The position numbers were made by a program, and so were the translations under genes. DNA of 64,000 nucleotides from assembly GCA_014058105.1 (NCBI GenBank), contig JACGCM010002657.1, positions 1,426,001 to 1,490,000 on the forward strand, read 5' to 3'. Under the pieces are notes generated by a model. It saw only the letters and a program-made list of their open reading frames with translations. It did not search any database and had not been told where the DNA came from. Source of the DNA: Kingdonia uniflora (taxonomy: Eukaryota > Streptophyta > Magnoliopsida > Ranunculales > Circaeasteraceae). Positions 11,238-21,475 of the stretch are shown here, piece by piece; positions within the stretch are counted from its first letter, which is position 1, and each line of letters starts with the position of its first letter.

Positions 11238-13110
11238 GTAACACAACTATCTTTTATGTACCCTTCTTAGCTTTCTTGTATTTTATCCGTTATATGCATG
11301 TTTCAAAAACTAGGATCGTATCGGACTGGATCGCTCGAACCAACTCGGGACCGACCTCGTCTGAATCGATTTTGGGTGATATTTTGAAAAAACATTGGAT
11401 CGTTTTGGATTGCTCAAACTTGAACCAATTTGTATGAGTTTTTGCAAGTAAATTTGGATTGTGCTAATATTCTCTAATAGTGCTCATAATCCTAATTTAC
11501 GATATATAATGGGCAGGGATCAGTTTGATAGGAGTGACTTGCCAAGAATGCAACACTGACATTTTTTGGGGTCCTACTCTGCATGTCTTTCGAAGCTCCC
11601 CTTGCAATTTCAGGTTTTATTTTTTGTTTCCTTTGTACTTATTTATGAGAGTATCGGTTATGTCATAAGATGGATCTGTACATTCCTTAAAGGTGCAATA
11701 CTTTTGTTTAATGGAGATTAAAGCCCTTCTTTAGGGATACTAATTCTTATACATTCATGATCCAGTTTTAAACACTATTGTATCTTTTCATTTAAATAAT
11801 GAATATGATAATGTAGTTTTTTTTTGTCATTTTACTTGTGGAATAATTCTTCTGGTTAAGCAGACCCCATCAAATTCTCAATTTGTGAAGGTCGTATCAT
11901 GCGCTTCCATTTCAGATTTGTTCATAAGGTATGTATCTATGTTGTTTCAATTGTTGCAAGAATAATTCTTTTAAAAAAAATCTACTGCCCGATATGCTGA
12001 TTTCTGACATGTTTCTGCTTGCATATGTTAATCTTTTAAACTCTAAAGTTAGTTTTTATTCTTCTGCTCCAAATTGTAAGTTCCAGTTCTGATAGTATTT
12101 GCTTCTTTTTGCTTTCATGTCTATTTTAGGATAAAAAAATACTAATATTTAATTAATTGATTTTTCTTTTATGGAACAACACCAGTCTCCAATGCTTTCC
12201 ATGAACATGATTAGTTGACCAGGTACCAAACTTAAACTTTACTCCCCTCCTTGCTAAATTTAATTGAAATCAATTATCTTTTACATTATTCACATTTTAT
12301 GTTTGTGGTTCCTCATATTTTGTTTGTACTTATACCAGGTTCTCCATTGATGATGAGGGTGATTGATATGCTAATATTCCAAGAGTATATGATACGCCAA
12401 GATTTCTAAAGCATTTCAAAGTTTGGGCATGCAAATACAAAATTATCTCTACTTTCCATGAGAAACAAGCTCTTCGAGGAAGACTTGTCTTCGAGATTGT
12501 GGTTATGGATGGAGAAAATTGTTTTATTACTAATTCCAATCTTATGTATTGTTAACAATTTGTAGAATCCTGATAGCTAATATTTTTTGAATAATGATAT
12601 TTAATCATTTTTATGAATGTAATTTTTTATTTTAATATAATATTGCATTTTTGTAATGAATCAAAATAGGGATTTTTTTTTAAATTATTTATGATATTTA
12701 CGACGGCTTTAGACGCCGTTTCTCTATCTTAATGTTAGCTACAAAAGTGACGAGTTCACTTAGTCATATTTTGACGACTGTTGTGGGTGACGCTGTTAGA
12801 TAATCAAAGGTGTACTCCATCGCTAATTGTTCAAGTAACATGGTTTTGGAGGGGATAAAACGCCAGCATACAATGGTCGCATTTATGCGACAGACTGGTT
12901 TAGTCGATAATGTTTTGTTTGATTAGGGAAAAAAACGCGGTTCGTGTTGTCGCAATTTAGCGACGGGTGTGAGTAGTCGTATTGCCCTTAAAAAACGACG
13001 ACAAATAGCGATGCAAAAAAATGCGGCTAACAAACTGCGAAGGGTAAAGCGACAGCAATTACCCTCGGTTTTAAGTAAAAACGACGTACTACTGCCCTCG
13101 TAGTTTAACC
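11238..13110. other. CACTA-1 right interior and subterminal region
   Basis: Nothing firmly recognised. A 62-base exon-like piece lies at about 11868-11930 between AG and GTATG (reads SNSQFVKVVSCASISDLF on the + strand). Another piece follows CCAG at about 12339 and stops quickly. These may be further captured exons whose source I cannot name. From about 12700 to 13110 the DNA is dense in CGACG/GCGAC words, typical of CACTA subterminal repeats. Confidence 0.5.
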
Positions 13111-13124
13111 TTTTTGTTGTAGTG
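13111..13124 (-). repeat. CACTA-1 right terminal inverted repeat
   Basis: TTTTTGTTGTAGTG, the exact reverse complement of 5039-5052, followed by the AAA duplication at 13125-13127. Confidence 0.93.
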
Positions 13125-14604
13125 AAATGGGTGCTCTTTACCGTAATCGGACATGGTCACTTATTCCTCGCACTCAATCTATGAATTTTGTGGGGTATAA
13201 GTGGGTTTATAAGACTAAACTCATGCCTGATGGATCTATTTATCGCTACAAAGCACGTCTTACATCAAAAGGATTCAATCAAGTTCAAGGTATTGATTTT
13301 GGAGAAAAATTCAGCCCTGTAATTAAGCCTACCACTATTCGGCTTGCTTTAAGTGTCGCGCTACATTTTGATTGGAAAATTAGACAACTTGATATCATGA
13401 ACGCTTTTTTACATGGTGTCCATCACGAGGAAATAATCATGGAGCATCCCCTAGGGCATGTCGATCTGGAAATGCCTCATTATTTATCTATACTTGCCAA
13501 GGCTATCTATGGGTTAAAGCAAGCACCACGTGCATGGTCGGATACACTTAGTCAATATCTCCTGTATCTTGGTTTTGCACGTAGCAAAGCGGACTCTTCC
13601 ATGTTCACAAAACATTCTCATGAAGGTGTCATTTTCTTACTTGTCTATGTCGATGATATCATTCTTACCGGCTCATCCTCTTCGTTATTATCTGAGTTTA
13701 TTGCTACACTTTCATCGGAATTCGCCATAAAGGATTTGGGAGATCTTCATTACTTCTTGGGTATCGAAGTTGTGCGTACATCTAAAGGTATGTTCCTATG
13801 CCAAACAAAATATGCCAAGGATTTATTGAAGCGTTGCAACATGATTGATTCCAAACCGATTTCGACGCCTCTCCCTTCGACTTCAAAGTCATCCCCAGAT
13901 GGTACCTCCTTTGAAGATCCTTCCTTGTATCGAAGCATTGTTGGTGTGCTATAATATTTAACTCTGACTAGAACTGATTTGGCATTTGCTGTTAACTCTA
14001 TGTGCCAATATATGCATAATCCTACTGTTGGGCACTTTCGTCTTGTAAAGCGCATTGTTCGATATGTTAAAGACACTCTTTCATTGGGGATATTTCTCTC
14101 TAATCGGTTCCCACTACGAATTTTTGCCTACTCTGATGTTGATTGGGGTGGTTGCTCATCAACAAGGCGTTCTTCCACTGGTTACATGATCTTTCTTGGT
14201 GACAATCCAATCTTTTGGTCGGCTAAGAAACAACCAACAGTATCCCGCTCTAGTTCAGAAGCAGAATATCGGACACTTGTTTCCACTGCTGCTGAATTGA
14301 CGTGGATTTCTTTGTTATTTAGGGATTTACGTATATCTCTCTTTCATCCGGTTACTTTATTTTGTGATAATCAAAGTGCCATCTACATGACGGCTAATCC
14401 TGTATTTCATGCTCGCGCCAAGCACATAGAGAATGACTATAACTTCATTTGCGAGAAAGTTATAGCTGGACATATATTTATGAGCTATATTCCAAGTAGT
14501 GATCAAATAGCCGACATTTTGACTAAACCTCTTTCTCAAGCGCAATTCCCATTTCTTCGAGGCAAGCTTCGTGCGTGTTCACCCTTACTCAGCTTGAAGG
14601 GGGG
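13125..14604 (+). pseudogene. Copia pol, second part: reverse transcriptase and RNase H
   Basis: Continues the copia polyprotein after the CACTA insertion. RT (about 13127-13954) shows YKARLTSKGFNQVQGIDF, QLDIMNAFLHG, YGLKQAPRAW and the catalytic YVDDIIL at about 13647-13667, so the active-site aspartates are intact over 275 open codons. A CAA-to-TAA type stop at 13952-13954 interrupts the ...VGVLxYLTLTRTD motif. RNase H follows (13979-14590) with WGGCSSTRRSSTGY, SRSSSEAEYR, LFCDNQSAIYM and HIENDYNFI, ending near DILTKPLSQAQF. The frame has no stop before the LTR and runs on to 14743. This is the best preserved coding part of the element. Confidence 0.92.
14597..14604 (+). other. Copia polypurine tract
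   Basis: AAGGGGGG sits directly before the 3' LTR, where plus-strand DNA synthesis is primed. Confidence 0.8.
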
Positions 14605-14959
14605 TGATAAAGATAGTAAATATCTTAGAGATCTTGATGGAGATCCTAAAGATTCTCAACAACAAAAAGGTTCTAGAAATCTGAAAGATCCTCAAGATTC
14701 AGCAAATCATACAATATATAAAGCTGCCAAAAATAGAGATTAATTCTTCTACAATACATTCTAATATTAGACGATTTCCTTCAATCAAGCATATATAACT
14801 TTGTGTATTTAGAAAGTCTTCTCAGCTCTTATGTAAATAGAAATCTCTTGAATGTATTACAAAATCTATTTAAAGTGAAACTAGTCTATGGGGTTTTTCA
14901 TGTTTTTGAAACCCTTAGAGTTTTCTCTAGTTCTTCTTGTTCTCTAGCTTTTCTTTTCA
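14605..14959 (+). repeat. Copia 3' LTR
   Basis: 355 bp, TGATAAAG...TTTTCA, aligned without gaps to the 5' LTR with about 22 differences. It is followed by GCCGG at 14960-14964, the partner of GCCAG at 1708-1712. Confidence 0.92.
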
Positions 14960-14964
14960 GCCGG

Positions 14965-17598
14965 TAACAACAATTATTGCTTTCCAGATGGAAAGACCGG
15001 GTAAATCCAAATCCCGCCTATGAAGAACAAGAAATAACAACATTCACTTGTCCCTATGGAACATATACCTTTAGAAATATGCCATTCGGATTGTGCAATA
15101 CCCCATCCACTTTTCAAAAATACTTCATGAAAATATTTTTGTACATGGTTGAAAAGTCAGTAGAGGACTTCATTGTCAATTTTTCAGTTCATGGGACATT
15201 TTTTGATGAATGTGCACACTACTTGGACCAAGCATTGAAACTATGAGAGAAATTTAACCTGGTGCTGAATTAGAAAAATGCCACTTCATGGTAAGGGAAG
15301 TGCATTAGGCCACCGGCTCCCAAAAGATGGATTTGACGTAGATAAATAAAAAACTGAAATTATATCAAACCTACCTCGACTGGCAAGGGAGTCCGGTCAT
15401 TCATGGGTCATGTAGGATTTTTACGGCGATACATCAAAGACTTCAGTAAGATTGTACACCACGTAAGTAATCTGCTCAACAAAGAAAGTGACTTCATCTT
15501 TGACAAAGAATGCTTACAAGCTTTCAAAAAAGTAAAGATAGTTTAACTTCTGTACCATTAATTAAGCCACCTGAATGGGACCGCCCTTTAGAACTAATGT
15601 GCGACGATCTGATTACGACATTGGAGCGGTATTAGGGACATAGAATGGAAAACAATCCCCACGTCTTGCATTATGCTAGTCGCACACTAAATGACCACAT
15701 AACTTAACTACTCCACCAAATAGGGTCTTTTAGTAGATGTCTACGTCCAGGAAATTATTTGCTCATACATCGTTGCTTCAAAATTCATAGTCTTCAGGGA
15801 TCACGGAGCCTTGAATTACCTACTATCAACAAAAGATACCAAGACTAACCAGGTGAATACTATTGTTACAAGAATTCTACATTGAAATACGTAAAAAAAG
15901 AGGGGTGGAAATGATATGGCTGATCTATCATGAATATTAGCAGAAGATAACAAAACATAGATTATAGATTATAGATTATAGAAATATTTCTCAATAAAAA
16001 ACTCATTGCAGTCACCGCACAGCCATGGTACACCGACATCGTAGACTATCTTGTTACTAATCGCATAACTGAGCATTGGACTCGACAAGAAACATCTAGA
16101 TTCCTCTCCAAAGTTAAACAATATGCCTCGGATGATCCATACCTATACAAATTCTATGTGTCTCAAGTTATACAGAGATGCATCCAAGACAAAGAAATAT
16201 ATAAACAATATTCTTAAGCTCTGCCACAACCACGCTTGTGGAAAGCATTTTGGAGCAAAAAGGACAACATAAAAGGTTTTACAATCAGGATTGTACTGGC
16301 CAACGTTGCTCAAGGACGCTCGCAGATTCTGTAGTGCTTGTGACCGCTGTCAAAGAACAAGCAATATCTCTTCCCTAAACCAAATGCCTCTGAATAACAT
16401 CCTTGTTATGGAAATTGTTATGTCCGAGGAATAGATTTCATAGGACCATTCCTGGATTCGAGTCCAGAAGGATACATTTATATACTAGTAGCTGTAAATT
16501 ACGTGTTGAAATAGGCAAAAGCAATCGCCTCTGAAGCTAATGATCATCAAGTAGTATTGAAATTCTTTTAGGAGAAAAGATTTACTAGGTTCGGCACACC
16601 ACGAACAATCAATTGAGACGAAAGGACATACTTTGTCACGAAGTTTTTTGCAAGCTTAATTAGGGAGTACTCGATAACTCATAAAGTGGCAACACCATAT
16701 CACCCCCAAACAAGTGACCAAATAGAGCTACCTGATAGAGAAATCAAGGGGATTCTAGAAAAATCTATCCGACCAGACAGAGAAGATTGGGCATGTCACT
16801 TGAATGATGCGTTATGGGTTTATAGAAGAACTTACAAAATACCTATATGAATGTCACCATTTCATCTTGTGTACGAAAAACATGACATCTGCCTGTAGAA
16901 CTGAATAAAGCATATTGGGCAATACGCATGTTTAACTTCACCATGTCTCGCGCAGGGTCAAAGGGAAGACAACAGATACAATAATTAGAGGAACTACGCC
17001 GAGAGTCATATGATAATGCAAAAATATACAAAGTAAAGACCAAGATCTTTCATGATAAATGTATTTTCCGCCAAAAAAATTACCCCAACAAAAAGGTTTT
17101 ACTTTAAAATTCAAAAATGCGTCTTTTCCCTCGAAAATTAGGATCCTGATGGCAAGGTCCATTTGTAGTTATGACCGTATTCCCACATGGTGCTGTTGAA
17201 AAAAAAAATAAAAAAAAATAGGAGTGCTTTCAAAGTGAATGGACATCGCTTAAAACCATGCCTTGAAAATTTTGAACTAGAAGAAAGTACAATTTTTTTC
17301 ATAGACCCAGTCTGCAAATGAATTACTTAACCTTTAACTTACTTTATAGTAATTATAATACAAGTTTGGGGTACCTATGTCTCGCTGAACACATAAAACT
17401 AAGCATTTCTTGGGAGGCAACCCAAGATTTTGAAGTTAATATTTCTCATGGCGTCATCTTCTTCAAACTGACTTCCATCTTATGTCTGACATTATCTCCC
17501 TAGCTTTTGAACCATGGATCCGGCTTGTACGTTCTTAGCTGATTGAGCCTGTGACATTATGTTTTAGGATCTTGGTGTTCACCGAATTTTTCGGTACT
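14965..17598 (+). pseudogene. Athila-type gypsy pol remnant, right half (RT to integrase and 3' UTR)
   Basis: Direct continuation of the RT cut at 1707: NNNYCFPDG, then TFTCPYGTYTFRNMPFGLCN at about 15042-15105, then RNase H traces (about 15590-15880). Integrase shows the zinc-binding region (HACGKHFGAK, CDRCQR; about 16230-16360), IDFIGPFLDS (about 16430), [15 protein letters not shown] (about 16680-16720) and a C-terminal FKVNGHRLKPCLENFE (about 17232-17275). The 3' untranslated GGGAGGCAACCCAAG (about 17413-17427) matches a similar box at about 57464-57478 in the later Athila copy. The catalytic second Asp region is mutated and stops are frequent. It was cut on its right by the chromovirus at 17603. 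Confidence 0.82.
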
Positions 17599-17603
17599 AC
17601 CGG
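17599..17603. repeat. Chromovirus target site duplication, left (ACCGG)
   Basis: ACCGG before the 3' LTR, versus GCCGG at 46914-46918 after the 5' LTR; one mismatch. Confidence 0.7.
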
Positions 17604-18056
17604 TTACACGGACCAACTTAAACACAAGCTTGGTACGTGCACCAACTTAAACACAAGCTTCGTACGTGCGGCACTCAAGGCACGTGCCTCAAGTAAGCCT
17701 AATTATTCATCTCTTTCAATCGTCTTTTCAATACAATATCACATAATATCTCATAATCTCAAGGCAACACAAACACTGTGCAAAGGGGTCTTCAAAAACA
17801 TCATTTCATTCATTTATCAACAACAATTACAAAGCTTTTATTCCTTCTCGGATATATTGGAGTCAAGTCCTCTACATATATAGCTATTAAGGAAAGAGAT
17901 TACATCAAAAAGGAAACACCAAAGTTGGAGACGAAGAGTAGACCCCCTTTTGGCTAACCTAAACTTTACAGAAATAAACGAAACTTTATACATGGCTTTA
18001 TTACATCATAAAGATACTATGTACAAAATATAGACTTGATCTGCAAGGGCGTCACA
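17604..18056 (-). repeat. Chromovirus 3' LTR
   Basis: Matches 46492-46913 along its length. On the minus strand it starts TGTGACGCC. It is about 31 bp longer than the 5' LTR, chiefly from a tandem duplication of a 29-base unit containing ACCAACTTAAACACAAGCTT (about 17612-17669). Confidence 0.9.
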
Positions 18057-18069
18057 CTCTCTCCCACTT
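18057..18069 (-). other. Chromovirus polypurine tract
   Basis: On the minus strand AAGTGGGAGAGAG lies directly before the 3' LTR start TGTGACGCC. Confidence 0.75.
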
Positions 18070-18115
18070 AGCTTGGAGACGCTCTCGTCAACTTCTTCTT
18101 CCACATCGGCCTATT

Positions 18116-18262
18116 CTATTTTTTTTCTTGCTTGGCCTCAATCTTCCTGAGTCGGACCAGAAGGGGATGACAATCTTGTTGCTTCCAGCTGGCTTCTGTG
18201 TCTGACAGATCCTTCCACTTCACTAGGTACTCGTAGACATCCTCCTTGGTGTCTGGGTCAAC
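18116..18262 (-). pseudogene. Chromovirus integrase C-terminal chromodomain
   Basis: The frame carries VYEYLVKWKDLSDTEASW, the typical chromodomain core (YLVKWKGL.D.EASWE), then a basic tail ending at a TAG at 18116-18118. The domain is thought to steer integration toward heterochromatin through histone marks. It follows integrase in the same frame, but the two are now 23.7 kb apart because CACTA-2 lies between them. The Glu usual after the final Trp is Lys here. Confidence 0.88.
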
Positions 18263-18265
18263 ATG
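18263..18265. repeat. CACTA-2 target site duplication, left (ATG)
   Basis: ATG before the element, repeated at 41924-41926. Removing the insert and one copy restores the chromovirus frame. Confidence 0.85.
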
Positions 18266-18499
18266 CACTACAAGAAAAACCACATTTAGGGATGACAAAA
18301 AAGTGTCCCAAAATGCTACTAATCCGTCCTTAAAGCAATTAAGGACGTCTTTTGGGACGGTCAAGTGTTCTCCCTTTAGGGTGGCGTCCCAAATACATTA
18401 GGGACAGACACATCCGTTTCTAATACTATTAAAGACGGCTTTAGAGACAATAAAAATACGCCTCTAAATGTCCTTGTTATTTAACTCCATTGGGGGTGC

Positions 18500-18780
18500 A
18501 GTACAACCGTCTCTTATACATAATATTAGAGACAAATTTGTTTGTCCCTAAAAGTATGGCGGCAAATTTTCTCGCCAGCGCCAATATTATTTGGACGGAT
18601 TATTCTTTCTCTAATACACAATATTTGAGACAGATTTGTTTGTCTCTAAAAGTATGGTGCCAAATTTCCCCCTCAGCGCCAATATTATTATGGACAGATT
18701 ATTCTGTTTCTAATACGCAATATTTGAAACGAATTTGTTTGTCTCTAAAAGTATGACGTTAATATTAATAGACATAGAAT
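18500..18780. repeat. Tandem repeat of about 99 bp in CACTA-2 (about 2.7 copies)
   Basis: A unit containing GAATTTGTTTGTCTCTAAAA-like sequence recurs with starts near 18515, 18613 and 18712, each with an AATATTWGARAC box and a GCGCCAATATTATT box. This lies just inside the left subterminal region. It gives an artificial repetitive open frame of 88 codons, which I do not regard as a gene. Confidence 0.75.
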
Positions 18781-20734
18781 AAATCGTCCCTAAAGAAAGT
18801 AATGCTAAATGTAGCGTTTTTGCAATTTGAATTACGCCCCTGTTAGATAATACAAATCATTCATCTTAATTTAAAGGAGAGAGATTTATTTACAAGGTTC
18901 TACAAACACCAATTTTATATAAATAAATAAGGTCTCAATCCACCTAGTACATTACAAATTATTATTCAATCACTAAATACAACTTGAGCATTCAAATTAA
19001 TTATTCAACCTCTTACACACTAAACATGGAACCATCGACACACGAACAATATCTCTACGTATGTATCACTGCTATAATTATTAAGAAACTACTTGAAATT
19101 AAAAAAAAATCAAATTATTACAACCTCAACTGCAACATATAAAAATAATTACAAACCAAAAAAAATAAAAAAAATGAAGTACATATTATGAAACTGAAAA
19201 TATAAAAAATTAAATGGCGCCTCACATCCATATAAGAGTCCTGCGTAGAAGCAAATCAAATTGGAGAAATCTTACCAAAAATTTGGCAGCAGTTCCCCTG
19301 TAAATTGGACATTTCTATTTTGTACCTGCTAGGAAACATATACAGTTTATATACACTCAAGTGAATAACGTAATCTTTCGATTTGAGAACGTTTAGGGCC
19401 AGTATACACACAGCACGCTCCCAATTTCTAAGATTATGAAATTCACACAAATCGCACGACAATTGGATATATAATTAAGGTCATATCAACCATAAGGCTA
19501 GATAATATATATAAATCTTTAACATTAACACCTATCTTAAGAAAATATATATTGATGTTAATTAACTGGGGTATTCAGGTGCATAAAAAAATATTGAGGT
19601 ACTAGTTGCCCAATAAATAAATCTATCTCGTATAGAAAATTGTGATATGCATAAAGTAACAAATATACATTCAAGACAATAGAAACTAACCTAGATGAGA
19701 TATCAACTTGGGTTTATTAGGTCCAAGTAGTTGGCAATCTTCATTCTACTCTAAGATCTTGATTTTTCCATTATCTGACTCGCTTCATGGTTTGGCATAA
19801 CTTCTTCCATTCTTATTAGCCTTATTGCAAGATGAGGAACCCTCAATAATACTTATTAATTATCAAAGATAAACAAAGAATAATATAGTCAAGGATTAAA
19901 CATAAATTTAAGGGACAAGATTCTCCTGCTTACTAAGATCATTTTCAATATAAGTTGAAAAATATAATTACATATATATCTATAGGTGGTAATCCTAACT
20001 AGTACCCTAAAGCCACTTGGGACAAAATCAATAAATTTTTAACTTCTTTTGAAGGATGATTCCTTTCATGGATAAACTACTTGAACAAGGTGTGGATATT
20101 GATGCGATAGTAGACTAATTATATTGATGCTGATTAAACATAGAACAATGAAAAACAATATGACAATACTGATATTTTATTTATTTCATGAGGCAAAAAC
20201 TTGAGCAAATATGCAGTGATAGCAGCAGATTTAAATGTAAATGCAGACATATGATATAGACTTGGACTGACTGCAGTCATTTGCTCATCGACTGAAAGCA
20301 GTAGAAATAAATGCATAAATAGATAGATGTTGAGATTAAGTACATATCTATTACATCCCAATATATTTGTATATTCCAGACAAAATTAAATAAAGTTTAT
20401 ATAGATTTGGATGGCTAGCATGGGTTTAAACGGGTTATGGGCTTACCTTCCAAAAAAAAGAAAAAAAATTATAATCTCATATTATTTTCTAACAACCCTG
20501 TCAGGATAATTCCCTTCAAGTTTCTATGGGAAAGATCAACTACTCTCTAGTCAAATTGATTTGATAAAATGCTCTGGGCAATGCCAGTTTGCTTGTTCAA
20601 AGTGCAATTCACTAACTGAAGAACCGTCAAGTGGAATGTAGGAACCCATGTCGGAGATTCCATTTCTATAACTATTGTGATTAAAGTCTTACAAACTCAC
20701 TAAATCCGTTGTTCTACTATTGGTAAGATCAACG
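18781..20734. other. CACTA-2 left interior, no gene recognised
   Basis: AT-rich DNA with only short open frames on either strand and no family resemblance. It could be upstream flank of the captured PPR gene or older transposon DNA. Confidence 0.4.
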
Positions 20735-21470
20735 TTGGGGGCATTTTCTTCAACAATATGTACTCGAAGTCTGGTCGAGTAGTTAAGGGGCGTAATGTGC
20801 TTGATAGAATGGCTGAGAATGATTTAGTGGCGTGGAATTCTATGGTTTCAGGTTATGCTCAGCTAGGATTTGCAAGGGAAGCATTGGGTTTAGTGGAAGA
20901 AATGAAAATAAATGGAGAAAACCCCAATTTACTAACATGGAATGCTCTAATTGCCGGGTTTGCTTAAGTGGGTGATGAGGTGATGGTTTTAGACATGTTT
21001 CGAATGATGTGGGACAATGGGGTTCAACTCGATGTCTATTCTTGGACCTCCGTTATATCTGGGTTTGTACAAAACTTCCGTAACAATCAAGCGTTCGACA
21101 TGAATATGCATTGGCTTCAAGAATTGAAGAAGATGTATTTGTAAGTAGTGTTGTCATTGACATGTATTTGAAGTGCGGTGCTATATTTGAATATGAGATG
21201 TAGTTCAAGAAGATGAGCACTAAAAATACCGTTACATGGAACTTTATGATATTTGGATATGTAAATCATGGGTATAGTATTAAAGCAATCGAGTTATTCA
21301 ATGAGATGACGGAGAAAAAGGGATGTAAACCAAATTAGTTAATGTTTATAGCAGTTCTCACTGCTTGTTATCATGCTGTAATGGTTGATGTTGGACAACA
21401 TATTTTCCATTTGATGAGTGAAGAGCATGGGATTAAACCAAGGTTGGAACACTACGCATGCTTAGTGGAT

Positions 21471-21475
21471 CTTAT
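21471..21475. repeat. Target site duplication of the solo-LTR-like insert (CTTAT), left
   Basis: CTTAT, repeated exactly at 25985-25989; PPR coding sequence continues on either side. Confidence 0.88.

Larger units (their letters stand above)
5039..13124. mobile_element. CACTA (En/Spm-type) DNA transposon CACTA-1 carrying host gene fragments
   Basis: The element starts CACTACAACAAAAA (5039-5052) and ends with the exact reverse complement (13111-13124). It is flanked by a 3-bp AAA duplication and lies inside a codon run of the copia reverse transcriptase. Subterminal DNA at both ends is rich in short CGACG/CGTCG-type motifs (for example about 5088-5145 and 12700-13110), as expected of CACTA transposase-binding regions. 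I see no TNP2-like transposase or TNPA-like frame, so it is non-autonomous. The 8.1-kb interior holds leader-like DNA with a possible splice donor, a repeat block, intron-containing MED25 and SCC2 fragments, a reversed LINE tail and unrecognised exon-like pieces. It is younger than the copia element it cuts. Confidence 0.93.
1713..14959 (+). mobile_element. Ty1/copia LTR retrotransposon, interrupted by a CACTA transposon
   Basis: Two 355-bp LTRs (1713-2067 and 14605-14959), both starting TGATAAAG and ending TTTTCA, flank a primer binding site, gag, protease, integrase, reverse transcriptase, RNase H and a polypurine tract in the Ty1/copia order (integrase before RT). It inserted into the RT region of an Athila-type element: Athila RT residues stop at about 1707 and continue at about 14965. 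It was later split by the CACTA element at 5039-13124; without that insert the element is about 5.2 kb, a usual copia size. The LTRs differ at about 22 positions by eye (roughly 6%), so it is not recent. The coding region has several stops and frameshifts and is not autonomous. Small LTRs and the protein style suggest an Ale/Retrofit-like lineage, but that is a guess. Confidence 0.92.

Noticed and set aside
18490..18756. 88-codon open frame near the left end of CACTA-2
   Set aside because: The frame is the translation of a tandem repeat in subterminal transposon DNA.
20758..20967. Short PPR frame as a functional small PPR gene
   Set aside because: It continues past its stop into further PPR sequence with more stops, a deletion and an LTR insertion, so it is part of a pseudogene.
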